Of a stretch of DNA of 64,000 bases, positions 33,839 to 42,200 are shown in pieces. Below the pieces are notes generated by a model. That model saw nothing but the letters and a program-made list of their open reading frames with translations. It had not been told where the DNA came from and made no database searches. Made by a program: the position numbers and the translations under genes. The DNA comes from Bacteroides intestinalis. GTDB taxonomy: Bacteria > Bacteroidota > Bacteroidia > Bacteroidales > Bacteroidaceae. Every line of letters starts with the position of its first letter. Position 1 is the first letter of the stretch. Location of the stretch: positions 1-64,000 of the forward strand of contig NZ_QRZF01000001.1 of assembly GCF_003464595.1 (NCBI RefSeq), read 5' to 3'.

Positions 33839-34064
33839 GGCTATAACCGCTCATTACATATTCAACTTTTGTTTTAGAAAAAGGGCAATCGACATCACCT
33901 AAACCCAAACAGCGAGAATACCCACCTTCACCCCAAGCTAAAGCTTCTACGTTCTTCAATAGCAAATCATCCATTTGTTTACCGGAGGATTTCTGACTAT
34001 AAAAAGCAGTTATTGCGCTAACTGCGCACAAACTGATTACAGCAATTTTAATCTTGTTTTTCAT
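33822..34064 (-). CDS. NVEALA-domain secreted peptide, canonical copy
   Basis: 80 residues. Signal peptide MKNKIKIAVISLCAVSAITA, then GKQMDDLLLKNVEALAWGE with the exact NVEALA motif at residues 38-43, and a C-terminal part of 35 residues with Cys52 and Cys60 that could form a single disulfide. Length and layout match the NVEALA family. First gene after the wHTH regulator, and its 3' end overlaps the propeller gene, so it leads the operon. Function unknown; likely a pro-peptide, with the NVEALA region as part of the leader. Confidence 0.92.
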   Translation of the reverse strand: MKNKIKIAVISLCAVSAITAFYSQKSSGKQMDDLLLKNVEALAWGEGGYSRCLGLGDVDCPFSKTKVEYVMSGYSLENLY

Positions 34065-34179
34065 ATTCCACTACATTTATATTAGATATCCGTATGAAGC
34101 ATACAAACCATACAAACAAGGTTGCCTCATATTTGCCCATAAAGGTAGACGGAATTTTCTATCACACCAACTATTTTGC

Positions 34180-34222
34180 CTTACAACGACTTACCAACCT
34201 TACTTGAAGGCCTTTTGGTAAG
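34180..34222. promoter_or_regulatory. CTTAC direct-repeat array, operator candidate of the wHTH regulator
   Basis: CTTAC occurs at 34180-34184, 34190-34194 and 34199-34203 (steps of 10 and 9 bases), followed by the inverse GTAAG at 34218-34222, so CTTACCAA and TTGGTAAG also form a hairpin (34190-34222). OmpR/PhoB-type winged helices bind such head-to-tail half-sites one helical turn apart. It lies between the regulator stop (34242) and the first NVEALA start (34064), upstream of the peptide operon. Nothing else is evident in this 177-base gap. Confidence 0.5.
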
Positions 34223-34241
34223 TATCGGTAGGTCTGTTCTT

Positions 34242-35375
34242 TTATCCTTTTTCTGTGTTTTTCTCGATGGAATGGGGCATTTTCAAACAATAATATTCAT
34301 CTTTACATTCCACAACAAGAGAAGAGATACCTTCCAATGATTCACGCAAACGATGAATAACAGCATAAAGTTGGTTAGGTTTTCCTTTCCCTTGCCACAG
34401 TTCCTTATCTATTTCTTCTGCGGTCAGTCGATAATTTTCAGTCCGTAAAAAAAGCTTCAACAAGACAATTACTTGAGGCCGGAGTTTCTTCGTCTTTTCC
34501 CCATTCATCAGGATGCCTTTTTCTGAATCCAGGATAGTCCCGTCAGCCAATTCATATAATCCGGTTTGCCCGGCTTCTTCCTCCAAATGCATTTTCCTTT
34601 CAACAATTATCTTTTTCTCTTGAATAAAGATGACCGTTTCCTTTCTCACCAGTTTTTGCCGCAAGAAGGAAGAAATCTGTTTATAATATAAAAGAAGAAG
34701 GAAAAAACAAAGCCAAAGCAAAAGTAATGTCGTTATGGGCGACCATACTTTTAACACCCGCCACCAGTCATAAGAAACAAACCCCGTTACCCCCACTTCA
34801 CAACGAAATCCTATATAGCGAGACAACAGGCTATCTCCCTGTAGCACTTTTATGCTGTCGGAAGAATAAACGGTGGACGTCTTCTTCAATAAATCAGTAG
34901 TTGAAAGACGAATACCGGTATTAGCCGCTACAGATTTCTCGACCAACAGACTATCCCAAAATAGATTCAACGCATCCGCATCCAGAGGGTGTTTCTCAAG
35001 TACATAGCTGAGCAACATTCTCCTTTCGGTATCTTTAATAAGACTATTATCAAATTTCACACGCGATATTTCATACTCATGCGTTCCATACTTGCTCGCC
35101 AAAGTTACAGGACTTTTGAATGGAGTTTCCAATGTCTTCACTTCAGGAGAATCACCAACTATAAATGGCACAACAATATCCCCTCGTCTCTGCACCTCCA
35201 GACTCAGTGCCTCCACGAATGTTTCTTTAGCCAATGCATTCCATTCCGGTATCTGTTCTTTATAGCTATTATAGAAGATATAGACATATATCCCTGTAAC
35301 CATAGTACAGATGAAAGCTCCTACCCACATACATATTAATTTACCGGATTTCGCAGTTCTGCCTTTTTTATTCAT
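34242..35375 (-). CDS. Membrane-spanning winged-helix transcriptional regulator
   Basis: 377 residues. Cytoplasmic basic N-terminus (MNKKGRTAKSGK), TM1 near residues 13-33, a periplasmic region of about 175 residues, TM2 near 212-232 (ITTLLLLWLCFFLLLLYY), a coiled-coil linker and a cytoplasmic domain (residues 275-365) with KTKKLRPQVIVLLKLFL, LTAEEIDKELWQGKG and NQLYAVIHRLRESLEG, the pattern of an OmpR/PhoB-type winged helix. It is thus a ToxR/CadC-like one-component regulator that could sense a periplasmic signal. Its position directly upstream of the NVEALA peptide, with a repeat array between, suggests it controls the cluster, perhaps in response to the peptide or its redox state. Confidence 0.85.
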   Translation of the reverse strand: MNKKGRTAKSGKLICMWVGAFICTMVTGIYVYIFYNSYKEQIPEWNALAKETFVEALSLEVQRRGDIVVPFIVGDSPEVKTLETPFKSPVTLASKYGTHEYEISRVKFDNSLIKDTERRMLLSYVLEKHPLDADALNLFWDSLLVEKSVAANTGIRLSTTDLLKKTSTVYSSDSIKVLQGDSLLSRYIGFRCEVGVTGFVSYDWWRVLKVWSPITTLLLLWLCFFLLLLYYKQISSFLRQKLVRKETVIFIQEKKIIVERKMHLEEEAGQTGLYELADGTILDSEKGILMNGEKTKKLRPQVIVLLKLFLRTENYRLTAEEIDKELWQGKGKPNQLYAVIHRLRESLEGISSLVVECKDEYYCLKMPHSIEKNTEKG

Positions 35376-35532
35376 AGTTCATCAAACATTTTATTCTGCA
35401 AAATTAGTACAAAAAGGCCAATAAGTACATTAATCTACTATTAATCTGACAAGTAGGATGAGAGAAAAAGAAAGAAAATATCGCATCAGAACCGAGAAGA
35501 GAGAAGAAAAGCACAGAAAAATCCGCAAAAGT

Positions 35533-35563
35533 TTTGGAGATTTCAAGAAAAGCTCTATCTTTG
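35533..35563 (+). promoter_or_regulatory. Promoter of tRNA-Met
   Basis: TTTG (35533-35536), 19 bases, TATCTTTG (35556-35563): a consensus promoter, transcribing from about 35570, 15 bases before the tRNA. Confidence 0.85.
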
Positions 35564-35584
35564 CACCCGCAATCGAGAAACGAT

Positions 35585-35658
35585 GGCGGGATAGCTCAGC
35601 TGGTTAGAGCGCATGATTCATAATCATGAGGTCCCCGGTTCAATCCCGGGTCCCGCTA
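35585..35658 (+). tRNA. tRNA-Met (CAT anticodon)
   Basis: A 74-base cloverleaf: acceptor GGCGGGA with TCCCGCT, D-stem GCTC/GAGC, anticodon stem CATGA/TCATG around loop TTCATAA (anticodon CAT), T-arm CCCGG-TTCAATC-CCGGG, discriminator A73. The paired 1-72 (G-U) and absence of the three G-C pairs of initiators point to an elongator methionine tRNA, although CAT could also be tRNA-Ile2 after modification. CCA is not encoded. Confidence 0.93.
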
Positions 35659-35672
35659 CAAGATGAAGATTT

Positions 35673-35712
35673 AGACTGTTAGGAGGCTTCCACTCTTGGC
35701 GGTCTTTTTTTG
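35673..35712 (+). terminator. Terminator after tRNA-Met
   Basis: AGACTG (35673-35678) pairs with CGGTCT (35700-35705), followed by seven T. The stem is short, but the T-run and position 15 bases after the tRNA support it. Further on, AGTGAAATCA is repeated at 35725 and 35736 (11-base period) before the FAD gene. Confidence 0.6.
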
Positions 35713-35798
35713 TTTTTACACATCAGTGAAATCATAGTGAAATCAGATCAGCGTAGAAAACGGCGGATAACACAGTATCATAAAAATAAATAGCTTAT

Positions 35799-37187
35799 AT
35801 GACTAGTAGAAGAGATTTTATGAAAAAGGCCGGAATGATAGCTGCAGCTGCAGCCATCCCGGGAATAATGCAAGCAACAACATCCACAGAGGAGAGCAAT
35901 AGTCTTTCTTCAAAAAAAGGAATGATAAAAACAGGTGACCAATGGGATGTAATTGTTGTGGGAGGTGGCCCCTCCGGTTGCGCAGCGGCAACGGCAGCGG
36001 CACGAGAAGGTGCTAAGGTTTTGTTGATAGAATCAACAGGAATGTTAGGAGGAATGGGAACATCAGGATTGTTAAATGCCTGGTGTCCCTTTACGGATAA
36101 AGAAAAGATAATTTACAAAGGAATTGCCGAAAGGGTTTTCCTTGAGGCAAAAAAAGGAGTTCCGCATACCAAAGGTAACGACTGGGTACCCATCAATACG
36201 GAATATCTGAAAACGGTATACGACGATCTGGTCACTTCCGAAGGAGTTTCAGTGTTATTCTTCTCCACCATGGCCGCGGTAGAGATGAAGCAGGAAGGAG
36301 TGGTGGATGCAATTGTTGTAGCCAACAAAGCCGGACTCACTGCTTACAAAGCAAAACTGTTTATCGACTGCACAGGCGATGGTGATTTGGCAACATGGGC
36401 TGGTGCAGGTTTTGATATGGGCGATGAAGAAGGAAATGTTCAGCAAGGCACTCTTTGTTTTTCCTTATCCAACATCGACCCTTACGAATTTTCACTAGTT
36501 GGCTCTGTGCACACCAACCGAAAAGACGGACCTATTCATAAAATGCTCGATTCAGGTAAATATAATCTGATAAAAGACAATCATATCAACGATAAATACG
36601 CCGGACCAGGATATCTGATGTTCAACGCAGGACATGTAACAGTAGACAGTACAGATCCAGTCTCTCTTTCGAAAGCCATGATGGCCGGCCGGAAAGTAGC
36701 CCGACAATTCCAGGAAGGACTCGCCGAATATGAACCTAAAGTGTTTGCTTCCTCTTATCTGGCAAGTACTGCTTCATTAATGGGAATCCGCGAAAGTCGA
36801 CGCATCAAGTGTGATTATACTTTCACGTTAGATGATTGGTTGGCCCGCAAAGAATTTGAGGATGGCATTGGTCGTAACGCCTATTATATCGATGTACATA
36901 AAAGCAATGCCACAACATATCCCAGATACGGAAAAGGAGAATCGCACGGAATTCCTTTCCGAAGCCTTCTTCCAATAGGATTAAAGAATGTTTTTGTAGC
37001 CGGCCGTTGTATTTCAACCGATCATTACGCACATGGAAGTCTGCGTGTAATGCCACCTTGCCTGGTGACTGGAGAGGCTGTAGGTGTAGCTGCCGGACAA
37101 ATCTGCAGATCCAAATCGCCTGACGTACATAATGTAGATATAAAACAACTTAGAAACAGGCTTCAACAGGTAGGTCAATTGTTGTAA
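35799..37187 (+). CDS. FAD-dependent oxidoreductase with Tat signal
   Basis: 462 residues. N-terminus MTSRRDFMKKAGMIAAAAAI has the twin-arginine motif SRRDFMKK, so the enzyme is exported folded with its cofactor. The Rossmann motif VIVVGGGPSGCAAATAAA (near residue 50) binds FAD, and IESTGMLGGMGTSGLLNAWCPF and LFIDCTGDGDLATWAGA are typical of the FAD_oxidored (PF12831) family; the C-terminus has FVAGRCISTDHYAHGSLRVM. Related proteins often occur with sugar-degradation genes, but the substrate is unknown. It has its own transcript and ends before a hairpin at 37201-37231. Confidence 0.9.
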   Translation: MTSRRDFMKKAGMIAAAAAIPGIMQATTSTEESNSLSSKKGMIKTGDQWDVIVVGGGPSGCAAATAAAREGAKVLLIESTGMLGGMGTSGLLNAWCPFTDKEKIIYKGIAERVFLEAKKGVPHTKGNDWVPINTEYLKTVYDDLVTSEGVSVLFFSTMAAVEMKQEGVVDAIVVANKAGLTAYKAKLFIDCTGDGDLATWAGAGFDMGDEEGNVQQGTLCFSLSNIDPYEFSLVGSVHTNRKDGPIHKMLDSGKYNLIKDNHINDKYAGPGYLMFNAGHVTVDSTDPVSLSKAMMAGRKVARQFQEGLAEYEPKVFASSYLASTASLMGIRESRRIKCDYTFTLDDWLARKEFEDGIGRNAYYIDVHKSNATTYPRYGKGESHGIPFRSLLPIGLKNVFVAGRCISTDHYAHGSLRVMPPCLVTGEAVGVAAGQICRSKSPDVHNVDIKQLRNRLQQVGQLL

Positions 37188-37200
37188 TACTGCAACAAAA

Positions 37201-37231
37201 AGAAGGACGCCAAAGCTCATGGCGCCCTTCT
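37201..37231. terminator. Shared terminator of the FAD and NigD-like genes
   Basis: AGAAGGACGCC (37201-37211) pairs with GGCGCCCTTCT (37221-37231), one mismatch, around a 9-base loop. The T-run (TTTTTGTTGCAG) exits on the minus strand, so it mainly ends the NigD-like gene; it may also stop the plus-strand gene. Confidence 0.7.
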
Positions 37232-37256
37232 CTTATCAATCACAGTCTTATGAAAA

Positions 37257-38009
37257 CTATCTCAGTTCTAAAGTGCTTCTTACTGCCGTAATAGCCGATT
37301 CACTCGGTGTAACCGCCTTCCGTGTACAATAATCAAATTCGGCTGATTTTTCACCGCTAAATGACTTCCATTTCAATTTCAGTTTAACTGTTTTACCTTC
37401 CGTATCAGGCAGTTCGTCCAACTTAAAAGCTGCTAAGCCGTCACCTTCACTTCCGTAGGTATCGCCATACGCATTGTGGCGGAACTCTACTTCATAAGGA
37501 TTCTCCGGATTTTGTCCCAACAACAAGTTTACGAAATGCTTTTTACTACCGCCCCATATAGTCCTGAAGCGAAGTGTCAGATATCCATCTTCAGCGATAG
37601 TTACCCAATCATTCACAATCTCTACAGGGTCTGTGCCATATACCTCATCATTTTCTTCCCCTAAATCCGGTGCAATAGGCTTGGTCAGGATACTGTCTAT
37701 CCAGTTTATATGCACGGCTTTCGTGTAGTCGCCACTGGGTTCATTCACTTCACTGTAATTCACCAAGGCTCTGACTTCTTTGTCTCCGAAAGGAGAAGCT
37801 TTTACATTGGTTGGCAATAAGGTCGTCTTATCATCCAACTGCAAGAAGAATGCATCGTCGGCAGCACCCTTCACTGTTACAAGAGCATTAGGATACCTCA
37901 AATAATAGGCATTGTTATCATCATCGTCCAAACAGGACTGCAAACCTATAGTACAAACTATAGCCCCAACAAATAAAAGTGTTTTATTAAATACAGAATT
38001 AATTTTCAT
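37257..38009 (-). CDS. NigD-like lipoprotein
   Basis: 250 residues from ATG 38009 (MKINSVFNKTLLFVGAIVCTI), preceded by GGAGGAACC; the longer frame to 38035 is unlikely. Lipobox LQSC followed by LDDDDNN, an acidic stretch typical of surface-exposed Bacteroides lipoproteins. The order YPNALVTVK, FFLQLDDKTTLLPTN and the beta-rich C-terminal half (GYLTLRFRTIWGG, HFVNLLLG) fits the NigD N- and C-domains. The family was named for a bacteriocin-linked locus, but its exact role is unknown. A 22-bp tandem array lies 170-280 bases upstream. Confidence 0.88.
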   Translation of the reverse strand: MKINSVFNKTLLFVGAIVCTIGLQSCLDDDDNNAYYLRYPNALVTVKGAADDAFFLQLDDKTTLLPTNVKASPFGDKEVRALVNYSEVNEPSGDYTKAVHINWIDSILTKPIAPDLGEENDEVYGTDPVEIVNDWVTIAEDGYLTLRFRTIWGGSKKHFVNLLLGQNPENPYEVEFRHNAYGDTYGSEGDGLAAFKLDELPDTEGKTVKLKLKWKSFSGEKSAEFDYCTRKAVTPSESAITAVRSTLELR

Positions 38010-38176
38010 AGTGTGGTTCCTCCTATTAAACATTTAAAATAACTTTTCTACGTTATAGAAATGAGATATTGAAGAAAAGACTGCATAGCATTTTGTTAAT
38101 TATGCTCAAATAGAATTAGTAAAGTTAATTAGAACAGTATATATATCTGATTATCAACAGATAGCATTTACATCTC

Positions 38177-38286
38177 ATTTACCCAATGATGTAAAAGCAT
38201 TTACCCCGGGATGTAACGGCCTTTACCCCTTATTGTAACGCTCTTTACCGCGGTATGTAACGACCTTTACCGCGGTGTGTAAATGG
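38177..38286. repeat. Five 22-bp tandem repeats between NigD-like and MBL genes
   Basis: Units at 38177, 38199, 38221, 38243 and 38265 are each exactly 22 bases, with consensus (A/C)TTTACC......TGTAA....; TTTAC and GTAA form an imperfect inverted repeat inside each unit. Units 4 and 5 share CTTTACCGCGGT; truncated copies flank the array (38165-38176 and from 38287). No frame is open through it. The rest of 38010-38345 shows only AT-rich sequence. Confidence 0.9.
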
Positions 38287-38345
38287 AGTTACCGTGTGGA
38301 GTGAACAAAGGTTGTTAATCAATAACGCTTTAATAAGGTTTGTTT

Positions 38346-39161
38346 CTATTCTGAGAAGTCGATTATTTCCAGATCATCCGGTACGTATACCACACCAGAG
38401 AATCCCTGAGCCGCTTCTTCAGTGTAACACACCTTACGGGTATCCAACGTTTTATCTTCTGTGTGATATAACAATAAATTCTTCACTTTCAGCTCTTCAG
38501 CTAGCTTTCCGGCATCTAGTGCTGTACTATGGTGCTTCTCATAAGGCTTGAATATATCACGGTCTTTATACAAACAGAAAGCTTCGCATAACAACCAATC
38601 AACCCCTATTACATAAGGACGATTTTTCTCATTATAAGGTTCATCTCCAAGACAAACCAGCGATTGACCATTCGGCAATGTGGTACGAAAACCATATTGT
38701 TTCTCTTTAGTCGATCCTATATCAAAAGATTGTAGTTTTAACTCCCCTGCTTTAAATATCTCTCCGTCCTTAACCTCACAAAGTTCAATGCCATTCCCTA
38801 AATACTGTACTATTTTCTTAGGCAACGTCATCCGGCAGATCCAATCCAGAACCTGTAGCACTTTATCATGCCCATACACTCGGAAGACTCCTGTATATTT
38901 CCCACTTTGCATCCGTTGTGCCACCATCCGAATTACCCATACTGCACCTAATATATGATCCGTATGAGCATGAGTCACAAACATATCGTGAATATGTTCA
39001 ATGGCGATACCGGCTTTCTCTAACTGAACCAATATTCCATTCCCTCCACCGGCATCCACGAGCAGCACATTTTCAGTTGTCTGGATTGCGAAACAAGTAT
39101 TATAGCACCGGGTAACGCCTGCATTACCTGTACCTAACATAATAATCTGAGTATCCTTCAT
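38346..39161 (-). CDS. MBL-fold metallo-hydrolase, RNase Z-like
   Basis: 271 residues from ATG 39161 (MKDTQIIMLGTGNAGVTRCYNT). The zinc motif THAHTDHILG (His64, His66, Asp68, His69) and LVDAGGGNG are in the positions of the ElaC/RNase Z-like subfamily; a later LCEAFCL and HHSTALDAGKLA contribute further ligands. It lacks the long exosite arm of true tRNA 3' processing enzymes and opens with GTGNAG rather than GTG-x-x-P, so it may act on a small nucleotide or ester instead. Own promoter at 39195-39202. Confidence 0.85.
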   Translation of the reverse strand: MKDTQIIMLGTGNAGVTRCYNTCFAIQTTENVLLVDAGGGNGILVQLEKAGIAIEHIHDMFVTHAHTDHILGAVWVIRMVAQRMQSGKYTGVFRVYGHDKVLQVLDWICRMTLPKKIVQYLGNGIELCEVKDGEIFKAGELKLQSFDIGSTKEKQYGFRTTLPNGQSLVCLGDEPYNEKNRPYVIGVDWLLCEAFCLYKDRDIFKPYEKHHSTALDAGKLAEELKVKNLLLYHTEDKTLDTRKVCYTEEAAQGFSGVVYVPDDLEIIDFSE

Positions 39162-39194
39162 CTTCTTAATTCTATAATTACGAAATCTGAGCCA

Positions 39195-39202
39195 CAAAGA
39201 TA
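39195..39202 (-). promoter_or_regulatory. -7 element of MBL-hydrolase promoter
   Basis: TATCTTTG on the minus strand, 33 bases before ATG 39161. Confidence 0.65.
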
Positions 39203-39207
39203 AACAG

Positions 39208-39260
39208 AATATGCCATTCTATAAGGAGAGAGCAAAGCTCTCCTCATAAAATGGCATATT
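39208..39260 (-). terminator. Large stem-loop after the tricorn-protease gene
   Basis: AATATGCCATT (39208-39218) and AATGGCATATT (39250-39260) are exact 11-bp inverted arms; inside them GAGAGC (39228-39233) pairs with GCTCTC (39237-39242). It begins 26 bases after the stop at 39286 and is followed by TCTGTTTATCTTTG. A terminator is the simplest reading; the promoter of the next gene follows at once. Confidence 0.7.
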
Positions 39261-39285
39261 TATAACAGTATAGTAAAGTATGTGA

Positions 39286-42200
39286 TTACTTACTGAAATC
39301 TCTTGGAGCCGGAACAGGCGGCAATGGCTTACGATCCTGTAATTCCTTCATCACTTCTTCGATAGCCTTATTGAGCTGTTCATCTTCACCATTCCATTCC
39401 TTCACCGGATCGTTATCAATCAAGATATCCGGATCGACGCCATGATTTTCAATAATCCACTGGCCTGTTTTCGCATCATAACTGGTGAAGAAAGGAACAC
39501 GGATATCCGTACCGTCCATATAAGGCAATGGTCCGCTGATACCTACAATACCACCCCAGGTGCGGGTACCGATTAGTTTACCAAGCCCCAATGCACGGAA
39601 GCCCCACGGGAAGAGATCACCATCAGAAGCAGAATATTTATTAATCAAACAAACCTTCGGCCCCACTTGCACAGCATCGGGTATAGTACCGACACGCTTC
39701 GTACCACGTCCCATCGTCAAGCGGTAAGGTTCGCGAGACAAACGCTCCAGAATCATAGGAGATACATTACCGCCACCATTAGCACGGTCGTCTATAATCA
39801 GACCTTCCTTGTCGAGCTGCGGATAGAAATAACGGGAGAACTCGTTCAGACCTTCCGGACCCATATCAGGAATATAGATATAACCGATACGTCCATTGGA
39901 TGCCTTTTCCACCTTCTTCAGGTTATTCTGTACCCAGTTATAATGATAAAGAGGATATTCATTTTCCAGCGGACTGATGACAATCTTTCTTGCACCTGCC
40001 AATTGCGGTTTGCTGTTCAGCGAGATTTCTGTCGGCACATCAGCCTTTCCTACCAGTAAAGCATAGATATTCTTCACCGTATTCGTTGGTATGCCATCAA
40101 TGGCAACAATGTATTCTCCAGCCTTAGCCTCAATACCCGGTTCAGTAAGCGGAGAGCGCAGTTCCTTACTCCAGGAAGCACCGGGAAGTATCTTATCCAA
40201 ACGGAAAAAACCACTCTTATCTGCCGACACCTCAGCACCCAGCAAACCAGTCTTGATACGTGCCGGTTTATCCGTTTCACCCGGATTGACGTATGCATGC
40301 CCGCAGTTAAGCTCACCAATCATCTCTCCAATGATATAGTTCAGGTCGAGACGCGTCTTTGCATAAGGCAGCAGAACAGAATATTTCTGTTTGATTGCTT
40401 TCCAATCCACACCATGCATATTCTCCAGATAAAAGCCATCACGATAAGCACGCCATGCCTCATCGAAGATTTGCGCCCATTCCTTGGGATAATCTATCGT
40501 AATGGACATATTATCCATATTGACAGGCGTACTCAGATTAGCCGCTCCTTCCGGTATAGCGGTTACATAAAGCTTGTTGTCCTTGTAGAACAAAGCCTTT
40601 TGACTACCCGGAGTAACCGTCATCATAGCACCATCGGCAACCGTTTCTTCTTTCTGACCTTCAAGATCGAAAAACTTCGTTCCGCCATTGCCCCAGTAAT
40701 ATACTTTCTTTCCGTTTGAATAGAAATTAGTATAATAAGAAGCCGACAATGGAAGCTTGATGATACGGTCGGTGATACCTTCCGGATCAAACTTGACGAG
40801 TGACGCAGAAGCTGTTTCCTGTTTCGCATCTTTCTTTCCGGCAGTCTTTTCAGCAGCCTTCGGGGCCTCACCCTCACTGTCGTTCTTCATTCCGGCATCT
40901 TTCTGTATAAAAGGTGACGGGGTATCTTTCGAGAGCAAAGCAAGATAAACTCCATACATATTATTATAGACATGGTTCCATTCCAACCAGCCGTATGTAG
41001 GATTGAAATCGCGGGCAGATGAGAAAATCAGATACTTACCATCCGTACTGAATACCGGTGAAGAAGAATTATACCACTTGTCCGTCACCGGATATTCCTT
41101 CTTTCCGGCAATATCATAGACATATACAACAGTTATTTCATTGTCTGCATCACGGGTATAGGTCAGCCATTTGCTATCCGGTGAAAAAGTCACATCCTGT
41201 GGTTCCCCCATTGGGTCTTGTAATAGCATAGTCACCTGTCGTGAAGCTACATCCAGCAGATTAATACGATTTTGACGGTCGGTATAAACAATCTTCTTAC
41301 TGTCCGGACTCCATTCGAAAGAGCGGATATACGTATCATTATTCTTGGTCAGTTGCACCGGATTACCTTCCACTGCATCCTGAAGATAAAGTTCTGTCTC
41401 TCCGGTAGCATCCGAGATATAAGCAATGTATTTTCCATCAGGAGACCATTGTGCATCACGTTCGTGGGCACCCGGAGTGCGGGTTATATTTTTCGTCACA
41501 CCCTTAGTCGAAGGCAGATTAAAGACCTCTCCGCGAGCAGTCACCACTACCCGTTCTCCGTCGGGAGATGCACTGACAGCTGTCAGATACTTGGCTCCAT
41601 TCTTTATGGCGCTGCGTGCATAGATATTATCCGAAGCAAGACTGATATTGACTCTCTCGGGCTGACGGGTGGCAGCATCCATCTTATAGATATATCCGCC
41701 ATTCTCAAACACAATGGTATTGCCGGAAGCACTCGGGAACTTCACATCATATTCGGTAAAGTTAGTAACCTTCGACGTCTGTTTTGTCTTCGTATTATAA
41801 ACAAAGATATTCATGGTGCGGTCACGGTCGGAAAGGAAAAATATATCATCGCCTATCCACATGGGGAAGATATCCTGAGCAACATTATTCGTTATATTCT
41901 CCACTGATTTCTTTGCCGGATCGTATATCCAGACATCATCCGCCATACCACCTTTATAATACTTCCAGGTACGGAATTCACGCATGGTACGGTTGTAAGC
42001 CAGTCGCTTGCCGTCGGGAGAATAGCTACAGAATCCACCCTCGGGCAAAGGGATAATTTCGGGCATACCACCCTCTTGATTGACAGAATAAAGCTTACCG
42101 GAAAAACCGTCACTGATACGGTTACGATAAATGATCTGTTTACCATCCGGTGTCCAGGTCATCACAATATTGTTAGGTCCCATACGATCGCCCAAGTCAT

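Noticed and set aside
35585..35658. Integration site of a genomic island at tRNA-Met
   Set aside because: I found no second copy of the tRNA 3' end and no integrase in the window, so it is noted only as a weak possibility.
38177..38286. CRISPR array
   Set aside because: Units are contiguous 22-mers without spacers and no cas genes are nearby.
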